From the NCBI GenBank assembly GCA_030549795.1, contig JAUQQO010000009.1:1-64000 (forward strand): a stretch of 64,000 bases of DNA. Direction: 5' to 3'. Below, piece after piece: positions 47,732-55,892 of this stretch (positions are counted from its first letter, which is position 1; every line of letters begins with the position of its first letter). This DNA comes from Pseudomonadota bacterium. Lineage in GTDB: Bacteria; Pseudomonadota; Alphaproteobacteria; Geminicoccales; Geminicoccaceae. The translations under genes were made by a program, and so were the position numbers. Below the pieces are notes generated by a model, which was not told the DNA's origin, made no database searches, and saw only the letters and a list, made by a program, of their open reading frames with translations.

Positions 47732-47766
47732 CTTCTATGAGCTCTATGCGAGAGGGAGACGAGGCG

Positions 47767-48591
47767 GTGCGGGTGAGCGTCATCCAGATGAACGCAGGCG
47801 ACGACAAGGCGGCCAACCTCGCCGCCGCCGAGCGGCTGGTGCGCGAGGCGGTCGCTGCGGACCGGCCGGATCTCGTGGTCTTGCCCGAGGTTTGGACCTG
47901 TCTTGGCGGCAGCGAGGAGACCAAGCGCGCCGCTGCGGAAGTGTTGGGCGAAGAAGGCGAGGCCTATCGGCTGATGCGCGATCTCGCCCGCAGCCATCGC
48001 ATTTGGCTTTACGGCGGCAGTGTGCTCGAGCGCGATCCCAGAGCAGAGAAGCTCTTCAACACGAGCGTGGCGTTCGATCGCGACGGGCGCGAGGTGGCGC
48101 GCTACCGCAAGATCCACCTCTTCGACATCACGGCACCGGATGGGCGCGCCTATCGCGAATCGGCGACCTTCGGGCGCGGCCAGGAGGTCGTGGTCTTCGA
48201 AGCGGAGGGGCTCAAGATCGGCTGCTCGATCTGTTATGATTTGCGTTTCGGCGAGCTCTACCGACGCTTAAGCGCGCGCGGCGCCGAACTTTTGGTGGTA
48301 CCCGCTGCCTTCACCCTGCACACCGGCAAGGACCATTGGGAAGTGCTCACCCGTGCCCGGGCGATCGAGACCCAATGCTATCTCGCCGCAGCCGCCCAGT
48401 GGGGCCCCCATCGCGCCGGCAACGAGGAGCGCTGGAGCTACGGGCACTCGCTGATTGTCGATCCTTGGGGGCTCGTGGTAGCGCAGGTGAGCGACGGCGA
48501 GGGATTCGCAACCGCCCGTATCGAGCGCAGCCGCATCGCGCAAGTGCGCGCGCGCATCCCTGTGCAAGCGCATCGGGTGCTCGCCGGCTAA
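47767..48591 (+). CDS. Nitrilase-superfamily amidase (Nit1/Nit2-like), intact triad
   Basis: A 274-residue C-N hydrolase. The triad is complete: E41 (VLPEVW), K115 (YRKIHLF) and C156 (SICYDLRFGELYR). The pattern fits the deaminated-glutathione amidase / omega-amidase branch, which repairs metabolites. The GTG at 47767 is chosen because AGGGAG sits 8-9 bases upstream; ATG codons at 47737 and 47746 are less well placed. It is divergent from aspS. Confidence 0.9.
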   Translation: MRVSVIQMNAGDDKAANLAAAERLVREAVAADRPDLVVLPEVWTCLGGSEETKRAAAEVLGEEGEAYRLMRDLARSHRIWLYGGSVLERDPRAEKLFNTSVAFDRDGREVARYRKIHLFDITAPDGRAYRESATFGRGQEVVVFEAEGLKIGCSICYDLRFGELYRRLSARGAELLVVPAAFTLHTGKDHWEVLTRARAIETQCYLAAAAQWGPHRAGNEERWSYGHSLIVDPWGLVVAQVSDGEGFATARIERSRIAQVRARIPVQAHRVLAG

Positions 48592-48670
48592 AGCCACGCG
48601 TTGCGGAGAGCCGACCGCTCTCCTAAGTGTGAGAGGGTTGATCACAGCGGGGATCGGGAGGCAGCGGATA

Positions 48671-49300
48671 ATGAGAGGGTTCGCGGCGGGGGCCGCGCTT
48701 GCGACCGCACTTTTGGGCGGTGCGGCGCTGGCTCAGCCGGGCAAAGGCGATCCGGACTGGCCCTGCGGCCAGATCTACAATCCGGATCTCGTGCTCGCCC
48801 ATGTCTGGAAAGGCCCCGATCCGGCGAAGCTCGGTGGTCAGTGGGCGGTGGACGCAGAGGTCGCACCGCTCGTGCCCAAACTCGCCTCGACAGTCTTGCC
48901 GCTCGAGCGCGCGCTTGCGGAGATTGACGCGTTCGCTCAGCGCCTACCCGAGGAGGAGCGGGCGCGCCGCCTGACCCTGCTCGTCGTTGGGCTGCACGAG
49001 TTTTTGGATGCCGAGCGCAAGAAAACCATCGAGGGCCTTTATAAGTTCGGCCGCGCGCAACGCAAACTGGCGCAAGAGATCCGCGAGCGCAACGACCGGC
49101 TCTTAGAGCTGCGCGCGCAGAACGCAACCTCGCCAGAAGCGCAGGAGCTCGAAGAGACGCTTCAGTGGGATCTCAAGATTTTCCAAGATCGCCGCTCGAC
49201 CGTGAACACGATGTGCGCACAACCGGATATGATCGAAAAGCGGTTGTTCGCGCTCGCCAAGCACATCGAGGCGAAACTGGGGGTGGGACAGGGCGGATGA
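48671..49300 (+). CDS. Exported helical protein of unknown function (xox locus)
   Basis: A 209-residue protein. Signal peptide (GFAAGAALATALLGGAALA) is followed by a Cys in DWPCGQIYNPD, a helical middle with an Arg/Glu/Leu coiled-coil-like segment (GRAQRKLAQEIRERNDRLLEL), and a second Cys in NTMCAQPDM. The two Cys may pair in the periplasm. The ATG has GGGAGG nearby. It is the first gene of a coupled run that leads into xoxG and xoxJ, so a role in the methanol oxidation system is inferred from position only. No family is recognised. Confidence 0.8.
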   Translation: MRGFAAGAALATALLGGAALAQPGKGDPDWPCGQIYNPDLVLAHVWKGPDPAKLGGQWAVDAEVAPLVPKLASTVLPLERALAEIDAFAQRLPEEERARRLTLLVVGLHEFLDAERKKTIEGLYKFGRAQRKLAQEIRERNDRLLELRAQNATSPEAQELEETLQWDLKIFQDRRSTVNTMCAQPDMIEKRLFALAKHIEAKLGVGQGG

Positions 49301-49959
49301 GCGCGCGATGCAAGGCGCCAGTACTCGCTCTTCTCCTCTTGGCCGCCGGGGCTGGCAGCACCCGAAGCGAGACGGCGAGCCTCAACGAGCTCCTCTTCGC
49401 ACCCGGGTTCCTCGCTGCCATCCAACAGCCGACCGTGCTGCGCTACCGCTACGAGCTCTCGGGGCGGACCATGGATCGGCCCTATCGCAGCTCGGCCAAG
49501 CTCGAGATCCGCGAGGTCCTGCCCGACGGCCGCAAACAGGTCTGGCTCGACATGTTCGACGGGCCCAACCATCGCCGCACCGGCCCGCTGCCCACCGTCG
49601 ATCAAAACCCGCTTCTTTTCGCCTTCCTGCAGCGCGACACCGTGACCATGGCCAATCTTACCGGCGGCGCACAGGGTTATTTCCAACAGCAGATCCGACG
49701 CGCCTTCGACCGCCCGGTGAGTGTCGAGACTACGACCGTGGTCTGGCGCGGACAGAGCTACCCGGCGCGCACCCTACGTCTCAAACCCTTCCTGAACGAT
49801 CCCGAGATCGCCCGCTTCCCCCAGTTCCGCGACAAGGAATACAGTTTCACGGTAGCGCCCGATCTGCCGGGCGGGCTGTGGCAGATCCGCATCCGACTGC
49901 CCGACAGCTCGGGCACGCCGTTCCTCGAAGAGACCTTGACTTTGGATAGCGTCGAATGA
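49297..49959 (+). CDS. Exported beta-rich protein of unknown function (xox locus)
   Basis: A 220-residue protein. A signal peptide (APVLALLLLAAGAGSTRS) is followed by alternating strands (TVLRYRYELSG, SSAKLEIREVLPDGRKQVWLDMFDG, EYSFTVAPDLPGGLWQIRIRLP). Its ATG overlaps the previous stop by 4 nt (ATGA), and its own end overlaps the next gene by 4 nt. This tight coupling argues for a joint function with the neighbours. It has no Cys in the mature part and no recognised domain. Confidence 0.8.
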   Translation: MSARCKAPVLALLLLAAGAGSTRSETASLNELLFAPGFLAAIQQPTVLRYRYELSGRTMDRPYRSSAKLEIREVLPDGRKQVWLDMFDGPNHRRTGPLPTVDQNPLLFAFLQRDTVTMANLTGGAQGYFQQQIRRAFDRPVSVETTTVVWRGQSYPARTLRLKPFLNDPEIARFPQFRDKEYSFTVAPDLPGGLWQIRIRLPDSSGTPFLEETLTLDSVE

Positions 49960-50351
49960 ACCGCAACCGCCCCTTCTTCCCCGCCTTCCGCGCGCCGGCG
50001 CGCTTACGGCGCGCGACCCTGCTCGCGGCGCTGGTCCTCTCAGGCGCGATCGCCTCGGCTGACGCGGCGCCTGCCGATTATCCGACCGAAGTCCTTGCCG
50101 ACTATGTGATGGCTTGCATGGCGGTCAAGGGACAGACACCGGATGCGCTTCGGCGTTGTTCCTGCTCGATCGACCGCATCGCGGCGCGCCTGCCTTACGA
50201 GGACTATGTCAAGGCCGAGACGGTCTTGCGCATGCGGCGCGAGACCACCGGGCGCGATCAGGTGGTCATGTTCCGCACCTCGCCCTGGGCGCAGGAGATG
50301 GTGGACAAGCTGCGCCGGGCTCAGATCGAGGCCGACCTCGAGTGCTTTTGA
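49956..50351 (+). CDS. Small exported Cys-rich protein of unknown function (xox locus)
   Basis: A 131-residue protein. A signal peptide (ATLLAALVLSGAIASADAA) is followed by a helical domain with four Cys: VMACMAV, RRCSCSID (two) and the penultimate residue (LECF). There is no CxxCH haem motif, so it is not a c-type cytochrome; two disulfides or a metal site are possible. It overlaps the preceding gene by 4 nt and stands 110 bp before xoxG. Confidence 0.8.
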   Translation: MNRNRPFFPAFRAPARLRRATLLAALVLSGAIASADAAPADYPTEVLADYVMACMAVKGQTPDALRRCSCSIDRIAARLPYEDYVKAETVLRMRRETTGRDQVVMFRTSPWAQEMVDKLRRAQIEADLECF

Positions 50352-50461
50352 GCACCGGGTGCGCGCCCTTTAGGCTTGGCGCGGCGCGATCGCGAACTAT
50401 AGTCGCGCACAGCCGAAGGCCCAAGGCTTCGGATTAGAGATCTGGCTTTACAGGGAGGTCG

Positions 50462-50911
50462 ATGATGCGTCCTGTCGGCGGCAGCCGCCTGATCCTCTGT
50501 GCCTCGTTTCTCCTTCTCGCCGCTGCGGGAACGGGTTCGGCTCAGCAAGCCGCCGACGACGAGGCCTATGAGCGTCCCTACACGATCTGCGGCCCCAACC
50601 AGGTCGATCGCGGCACCTACAACGGCTACCGCCGCTATCACGCCTTCTGCCATGTCTGCCACGGACCCGACGGGCTCGGCAGCAGCTACGCGCCCAATCT
50701 CGTCGAATCGCTCAAGGTCATGAAGCGCGACGATTTCGCGCAAGTGGTAGCGGGCGGTCGCCAGAACATCGCCGCTGGCAAGGAGAGCGTGATGCCGGCT
50801 TTCTATGAGGTGGCCGATGTCATGAACTATCTCGAAGACATCTACTCCTATCTCAAGGCCCGCTCCGACGGCAAGCTCGGCCGCGGTCGGCCGGAGCGCT
50901 GTCCCTCGTGA
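50462..50911 (+). CDS. xoxG: c-type cytochrome, methanol-oxidation type (XoxG-like)
   Basis: A 149-residue monohaem cytochrome. Signal peptide is followed by the haem motif C63-H-V-C66-H67, with M111 in ESVMPAF as likely axial ligand. Two extra Cys (C43 in TICGPN and C147 in ERCPS) match the four-Cys cytochromes found with methanol dehydrogenases. It accepts electrons from PQQ in XoxF and passes them on. Ribosome site GGGAGG; a second Met directly follows the first. Its stop overlaps xoxJ. Confidence 0.9.
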   Translation: MMRPVGGSRLILCASFLLLAAAGTGSAQQAADDEAYERPYTICGPNQVDRGTYNGYRRYHAFCHVCHGPDGLGSSYAPNLVESLKVMKRDDFAQVVAGGRQNIAAGKESVMPAFYEVADVMNYLEDIYSYLKARSDGKLGRGRPERCPS

Positions 50912-51801
50912 TGCGGCAGCGCGCCCAGCGACGCGGGCTGTTCGCGCTCGGCCTCGCCGGCCTGCTCGCGCTCGGCATCGCCTTCCCGGGGCCGAGCCTC
51001 GCGCGCGATCCGAGCAAGGGCGAGCTGCGCTCGCAGATCGCCTTTCGGGTGTGCGCCGATCCCGACAACCTTCCCTTCTCCAACGACAAGGGCGAAGGGT
51101 TCGAGAACAAGATCGCCGAGCTCTTCGCCCAGTCGCTCGGACTACCTGTTCACTATACCTGGCATCCGCAAACCCTAGGCTTCGTGCGCAACACTCTGGG
51201 CTCGCAGCTGTGCGACGTGATCATGGCGATCAACGCCGCCCACGAGCTCGTCCAAAATACCCGTTTTTACTATCGATCGACCTATGTGCTCGTCTATCGC
51301 GCCAAGGACCGCGGCACCTTCGACAGCCTCGATTCCCCGATGGCGGCGATTGCGCGCATCGGTGTGGTCGCCAATACGCCGCCGGCCGTCTTGCTCACCC
51401 GCCGCGGGCTGATCAACAACGTCGTTTCTTACGGATTGATCGTCGATACCCGAGTGGAGCATCCGGCCAAGGACGCTCTCGACGATCTGGCCAATGGCCG
51501 CATCGACATGGCCCTCATCTGGGGGCCGATCGCCGGCTATTGGGTGCAGCGCAGCCCCGTGCCGCTCGAATGGGTGCCGCTGCGCCCCGATCCCGGGCTC
51601 ACCACGCCCATGGACTTCCGCATCTCCATGGGCGTGCGCTATGGCGAGACCGAGTGGCTCGATACCCTCAACCGGCTGATCCGCGAAAAGCAGCGCGACA
51701 TCGACCGTATCCTCAACGAGTATGGCGTGCCGCTGTTGGACGCCGCCGGCCGGCTCATCAACCCACCACCCTGGCTGCAGCCGGCAGCCGCCCGCAACTG
51801 A
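50908..51801 (+). CDS. xoxJ: Quinoprotein-dehydrogenase-associated periplasmic binding protein (XoxJ)
   Basis: A 297-residue SBP_bac_3-type protein. A signal peptide (GLFALGLAGLLALGIAFPGPSLA) is followed by the binding-protein opening FRVCADPDNLPFSNDKGEGFENKIAELFA, typical of XoxJ/MxaJ. Family members are thought to help mature or activate the dehydrogenase. The start is GTG at 50908 or the next codon ATG, both overlapping the xoxG stop. It is the last gene of the rightward run and converges on the DUF2380-like gene. Confidence 0.92.
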   Translation: MMRQRAQRRGLFALGLAGLLALGIAFPGPSLARDPSKGELRSQIAFRVCADPDNLPFSNDKGEGFENKIAELFAQSLGLPVHYTWHPQTLGFVRNTLGSQLCDVIMAINAAHELVQNTRFYYRSTYVLVYRAKDRGTFDSLDSPMAAIARIGVVANTPPAVLLTRRGLINNVVSYGLIVDTRVEHPAKDALDDLANGRIDMALIWGPIAGYWVQRSPVPLEWVPLRPDPGLTTPMDFRISMGVRYGETEWLDTLNRLIREKQRDIDRILNEYGVPLLDAAGRLINPPPWLQPAAARN

Positions 51802-51985
51802 GCTCACCACAGGCGCGTGCAGACGCGATGCGCCGTGTTTTCGCGCCGCGAGCGTGAAAGCGTAGCAGGCGCGGGCTCACTGAACGCGCGCGGCGCGCGC
51901 TGACCGCCCATAAACCTTGCGCGATGCAGCAGGCTGTGCGCGCGCGGGGCCGCCGCGTCGGCCGCGGGCGCGCGACGCGGCGGGA

Positions 51986-52483
51986 TCAAGGCCGGGTCGC
52001 GAAGACGACATTGTCGATGAGATAGCGCACCCCGCGCAGCCAGCTCTCATCCGTATTGCTGCGGATCGCAACCGAACCCTTGTGCACGAGCCGGCCCGTG
52101 TGTGCGTCCGCGATGCGCAGCGTGATGTCGAGGATGAGGTTGCTCGTTTTGCCGACCCAGGCGAGTGCCGCCTGCTCGGCGCTGAGCTCGCGGGCGAGGT
52201 CGAGTTCGCAGCCGTTGCACTCGCGCAGGCTCGCATAGAACGCGACCTTGGCCAGGACGGGCGCGGGATCGACGAGCGCGTACCCTTTCGCCGCGAGGAG
52301 ACGGCGCAGCTCGGCTTCGGCAAGGCGCAGGCGCAGCCGTTCGTCCTCGCGTACGGGCTCGAGGCTGTAATTGACGAACTCGAGCGGAAAGAGGACCAGC
52401 CGCACCGCCTCTTGGGCCGCGGCGGTGGTCGCGCTCGGGCCAAAGAGCAAAGCAAAGAGGAAAGCGAAGCTCGTAATCCGCAC
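51986..52483 (-). CDS. DUF2380/DUF3280-like exported protein
   Basis: A 165-residue protein with an N-terminal signal peptide (ITSFAFLFALLFGPSATTAAAQ). The mature part (AVRLVLFPLEFVNYSLEPVRED, AWVGKTSNLILDITLRIADAHTG, then VRYLIDNVVFATRP) resembles the DUF2380 family seen beside quinoprotein dehydrogenases in alphaproteobacteria. The start must lie after the xoxF terminator (52505-52539), so an upstream ATG at 52543 inside it is rejected; the GTG at 52483 is chosen without a strong ribosome site. Function unknown. Confidence 0.75.
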   Translation of the reverse strand: MRITSFAFLFALLFGPSATTAAAQEAVRLVLFPLEFVNYSLEPVREDERLRLRLAEAELRRLLAAKGYALVDPAPVLAKVAFYASLRECNGCELDLARELSAEQAALAWVGKTSNLILDITLRIADAHTGRLVHKGSVAIRSNTDESWLRGVRYLIDNVVFATRP

Positions 52484-52504
52484 CGGCGTGTCTCGTTGCC
52501 TCAA

Positions 52505-52539
52505 GAAAAAGGACCCGGCGTCGGGCCGACGCCGGGTCC
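52505..52539 (-). terminator. Strong Rho-independent terminator of xoxF
   Basis: On the minus strand GGACCCGGCGTCGG and its complement form a near-perfect 12-14 bp stem with a tiny loop, followed by TTTTTCTTG. It begins about 24 nt after the xoxF stop and separates xoxF from the DUF2380-like gene. Confidence 0.92.
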
Positions 52540-52563
52540 CCACCGCGAAGTTAGGTGATCAGC

Positions 52564-54357
52564 TCACGGCAAGCTGAAGACGGTGAGCTGGCCGCCGAGC
52601 TGGGTGTAGTTGGAGAGCGCCTTGTACGCGCCCACGGCACCCAGGCCGGCCGTGTCCTCGGTCAGACCCGCGGCGAGGCCGATGCCGGCCCAACCGCCGA
52701 TGCCCGAGAGCACCGCCATGTACTGCTTGCCGCCGTGCAGGTAGGTCATCACGTTGCCGATAATGCCCGACGGCGTCTTGAAGCGGTACAGCTCGCGACC
52801 CGTATCGGCGTCGAGAACCTTGAAGTAGCCCTCGAGCGTGCCGTAGGCGACGATGTCGCCGGCGGTGGCGAGCACGCCCGACCACACCGAGAAGGGTTCG
52901 ATGTTGAGCCACTTGTGACCGCCGTTGATGGGATCCCAAGCGCCGATGGCACCGAGCGTATCGCCACCGGGGGCCGGGTACATCGACACGGTCGCACCGA
53001 CATAGGGCTGACCGGCGGTATACGTCACCCGGAAGGGCTCATAGTCCATGCACACCGTGTTGTAGGGGATGTACATGAGCCCGGTCTTGGGGCTGTAGGC
53101 CGCCGGCTGCTGGTCCTTGGTGCCGAGCGCCGCCGGGCAGATGCCCTTGGTGTTGACGTCCTCGCCATTCGCATGGGTCGAATAGCGCGGATCGACGTTC
53201 GGCCGCCCGGTCTTGAGGTCGACATGCGTCGCCCAATTCACCCACGGGAAGGACTTGTCGGCGCGCAACAGCTCGCCCGTCACCCGATCGAGGGTGTAGC
53301 TGAACCCGTTACGGTCGTGGTGGAACAGCAGCTTGCGCGGCCGGCCCTGCCAGTTGGCGTCGAAGAGGATCATCTCGTTGACGCCGTCATAGTCCCACTC
53401 GTCATGCGGCGTCATCTGGTAGACCCACTTCGCCATGCCGGTGTCGGCGTCGCGGGCGAAGATAGTCATCGACCACTTGTTGTCGCCCGGCCGCTGCACG
53501 GGGTTCCAGGTGCCCGGGTTACCGGAGCCGTAGTAGATCAAATTGAGCTCCGGATCGACCGAGATCCAGCCCCAGGTGCAACCACCGCCGATCTTCCACT
53601 GATCGCCCTGCCAAGTCTTGAGGCTCGAGTCCTTGCCGACCGGCTTGCCGAGCTCAGTGGTCTTCTCCGGATCGACGAGAATCTCGTTGTCCGGACCCAT
53701 GGAATAGCCGCGCCAGACCCGCTTGCCGGTCTTGATATCGTAGGCAGTGAGGTGGCAGCGGACGCCGAACTCGCCGCCTGAGATACCGACGTAGACCTTG
53801 TCCTTGTAGACGAGCGGCGCCGAGGTGCCGGTCTCGCCCTTGGACGGATCGCCGTTCTTCACCTGCCAAACGACCTTGCCGGTCTTGGCATCGAGCGCAA
53901 CGAGCGTGGTATCGGCCTGGTGCAGGAAGATCTTGCCGTCACCGTAGGCGACGCCGCGATTGACGGTGTCGCAGCACATCACCGGGATGACGTTGGGATC
54001 CTGTTTCGGCTCATACTTCCAAATGACCCGCCCATCCGCGTTGAGGTCCAACGCATAGACGATGTTGGGGAACGGCGTGTGCACATACATCACATTGCCG
54101 ATCACGAGCGGGCCGCCCTCGTGGCCGCGCAACACGCCGGTAGAAAAGGTCCACGCCACGCGCAAATCCTTGGCGTTGTTCTTGTTGATTTGCGCGAGCT
54201 GGCTGTAACGATGGTGATAGTAATTACCCCCCTGCATGACCCAGAACGCTGGGTTCTGCTGGAGCAGCAAGAGCTCTTCGTTCGCTTCGGCGAGCGATAG
54301 CCCAGCGAGCAACGCCGCCGTCGCGACGCCGCAACCGAGCACGACCTTAGACTTCAC
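52564..54357 (-). CDS. xoxF: Lanthanide-dependent PQQ methanol dehydrogenase XoxF
   Basis: A 597-residue periplasmic quinoprotein that oxidises methanol. The eight-bladed propeller carries the vicinal disulfide C128-C129 (VMCCDT), metal-binding E196 (GGEFGVRC) and N280 (YGSGNPG), catalytic D322, and the extra D324 of the XoxF signature (EWDYDGVN), which coordinates a lanthanide and is Ala in Ca-dependent MxaF. The GTG at 54357 is chosen because TGGAGG precedes it and it opens a good signal peptide; an ATG 45 bases upstream lacks this. The partner xoxG and xoxJ genes face it from 50.4 kb. An inverted repeat lies in its promoter region. Confidence 0.95.
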   Translation of the reverse strand: MKSKVVLGCGVATAALLAGLSLAEANEELLLLQQNPAFWVMQGGNYYHHRYSQLAQINKNNAKDLRVAWTFSTGVLRGHEGGPLVIGNVMYVHTPFPNIVYALDLNADGRVIWKYEPKQDPNVIPVMCCDTVNRGVAYGDGKIFLHQADTTLVALDAKTGKVVWQVKNGDPSKGETGTSAPLVYKDKVYVGISGGEFGVRCHLTAYDIKTGKRVWRGYSMGPDNEILVDPEKTTELGKPVGKDSSLKTWQGDQWKIGGGCTWGWISVDPELNLIYYGSGNPGTWNPVQRPGDNKWSMTIFARDADTGMAKWVYQMTPHDEWDYDGVNEMILFDANWQGRPRKLLFHHDRNGFSYTLDRVTGELLRADKSFPWVNWATHVDLKTGRPNVDPRYSTHANGEDVNTKGICPAALGTKDQQPAAYSPKTGLMYIPYNTVCMDYEPFRVTYTAGQPYVGATVSMYPAPGGDTLGAIGAWDPINGGHKWLNIEPFSVWSGVLATAGDIVAYGTLEGYFKVLDADTGRELYRFKTPSGIIGNVMTYLHGGKQYMAVLSGIGGWAGIGLAAGLTEDTAGLGAVGAYKALSNYTQLGGQLTVFSLP

Positions 54358-54519
54358 GACCTTGCCTCCACAGTTGATATCGTCCTTTGGTCGCTTCCGC
54401 ACGCCGATCGGAACCGCCCTCCCTCCCCGCCGGCACGCCCTTGCTCCTCTGGGTGTGGCGCCCCGGCCCTCCGACCGTTTCGTGTGAGCAAGGATTACTC
54501 TAGGACCCTACGCATGCCG

Positions 54520-54535
54520 GCGCAAGCCGTTGCGC
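54520..54535. promoter_or_regulatory. Inverted repeat in the xoxF promoter region
   Basis: GCGCAA-CGGC-TTGCGC, perfect 6-bp arms, about 165 bp before xoxF. A possible promoter overlaps it on the minus strand (TTGCGC, 17 nt, TAGAGT). A regulator site is plausible; a terminator for the GYD gene is unlikely because no T-run follows. Confidence 0.4.
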
Positions 54536-54548
54536 ATTGACCCAGGTC

Positions 54549-54842
54549 TTAGCGCAAACTGCTAATAATCTCGCGGTAGGCGCTCTCCGGATAGGCCTTC
54601 ATCGTGAGCGTTCGCACATTGCCTTGGCGTACGAGCTGCAGCGTCCAGCGCGCTGCGACCGCGTCATCGGGCGTCTCGTAGACGATCACGAGGTCATAGG
54701 GCCCCATCGTCATGAACAGATGCAGGATCCGACCGCCCATCGCCTCGAGCATCGCCTTCGCCTCATCAAAGCGCGCGGGCGAACGCTCGACGGTGCGGAT
54801 CCCCTGCTCGGTCCAGCTCACGAGCGCCACGAACAGCGTCAT
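54549..54842 (-). CDS. GYD-domain protein
   Basis: A 97-residue protein of the GYD family (FVALVSWTEQGIRTVERSPARFDEAKAMLEAMGGRI, then TMGPYDLVIVYETPDD with the GPYD version of the name-giving motif). The role of the family is unknown. It stands upstream of xoxF on the same strand, about 190 bp away. Confidence 0.92.
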   Translation of the reverse strand: MTLFVALVSWTEQGIRTVERSPARFDEAKAMLEAMGGRILHLFMTMGPYDLVIVYETPDDAVAARWTLQLVRQGNVRTLTMKAYPESAYREIISSLR

Positions 54843-54992
54843 CTCCGGCCTCCCCTGATCTCAGCTGCGATGTCCCAATGAAACCTACCATGCCCGAGTG
54901 AACTCATCATGCCCGAGCGCGGCCGCCCGCGGCTTGCAGCCGCGAGGCGCGCAGGCAAGGATCGCCGCGGTCGAGCTGCACCGGGGGCGAGC

Positions 54993-55892
54993 ATGGAGGC
55001 AAAGCGCATCGGCTTCATCGGGCTTGGGGCGATGGGCGCGCCCATGGCGCGCAATCTTCTCCGCAAGGGTTTTTCCGTGCGCGGCTGTGATCTCTCAGCG
55101 CAGGCACGCGCCGCCTTCGCCGCCGCCGGCGGAGAAGCCGTCCCCGACCCAGAAGCCGCAGCGCGCGACGCCGATTTCCTGCTCATCGCTGTTGCCACCG
55201 CCGAACAGGTGCGCGCCGTGCTCGACGCGGCGCTTTCTTCCCTGCCGCCAAAAGCGGTCGTCGTCCTCCACGCCACCGTCGCGCCGAGCTTCGCGCGCGC
55301 GCTCGGCGCGGAACTCGACAGATCCGGCCATCTTTTCCTCGACGCCCCGATCTCGGGCGGGCGCGCCAAGGCGGAAGCGGGCGAGCTCGTGATCATGGCG
55401 AGCGGTGCGGAGACGGCCTTCACGGCAGCAAAACCTTTGCTCGACGCGATGGCGAGCAAAATCTACTATTTGGGCAGCGAGCCGGGCATCGCCTCCACCG
55501 TCAAGATGATCAACCAGCATTTGGCGGGCGTGCACATCGCCGCCGCCTGCGAAGCGATGGCGCTGGGCGTGCGCGCCGGTGCCGATCCCGATGTCCTCTT
55601 CGAAGTGATCAGCGAGAGCGCGGGAAGCTCGTGGATGTTCCGCAACCGCGTGCCGCACATCTTGGCACGCGATTTCACCCCGCTTTCGGCGGTCGAGATC
55701 TTCGTCAAAGATCTCGGCATCGTGCTCGATGCCGGTCGTGCCCTGCGCTTTCCCTTGCCGCTTGCCGCTGCTGCCCACCAACAGTTCCTCGCCGCCGCCG
55801 CGGCCGGCTTCGGCCGCGAGGACGATTCGGCGGTGGTCAAGGTCTACGAGCGGCTCGCCGGCATCGAGGTGAAGGGACGGACGCCGGGCTGA
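54993..55892 (+). CDS. NAD(P)-dependent beta-hydroxyacid dehydrogenase, LtnD-like
   Basis: A 299-residue dehydrogenase. GFIGLGAMGAPMARNLL is the Rossmann motif, DAPISGGRAKAEAGEL the substrate-binding block, and K in STVKMINQHLAGVHI the catalytic Lys region. SRV-like NRVPHIL and SAVEIFVKDLGIVLDAGR resemble L-threonate dehydrogenase LtnD. Neither an LtnE/LtnC kinase nor an isomerase is next to it, so a different 3-hydroxy acid is possible. Its stop overlaps the permease ATG by one base (TGATG). Confidence 0.88.
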   Translation: MEAKRIGFIGLGAMGAPMARNLLRKGFSVRGCDLSAQARAAFAAAGGEAVPDPEAAARDADFLLIAVATAEQVRAVLDAALSSLPPKAVVVLHATVAPSFARALGAELDRSGHLFLDAPISGGRAKAEAGELVIMASGAETAFTAAKPLLDAMASKIYYLGSEPGIASTVKMINQHLAGVHIAAACEAMALGVRAGADPDVLFEVISESAGSSWMFRNRVPHILARDFTPLSAVEIFVKDLGIVLDAGRALRFPLPLAAAAHQQFLAAAAAGFGREDDSAVVKVYERLAGIEVKGRTPG

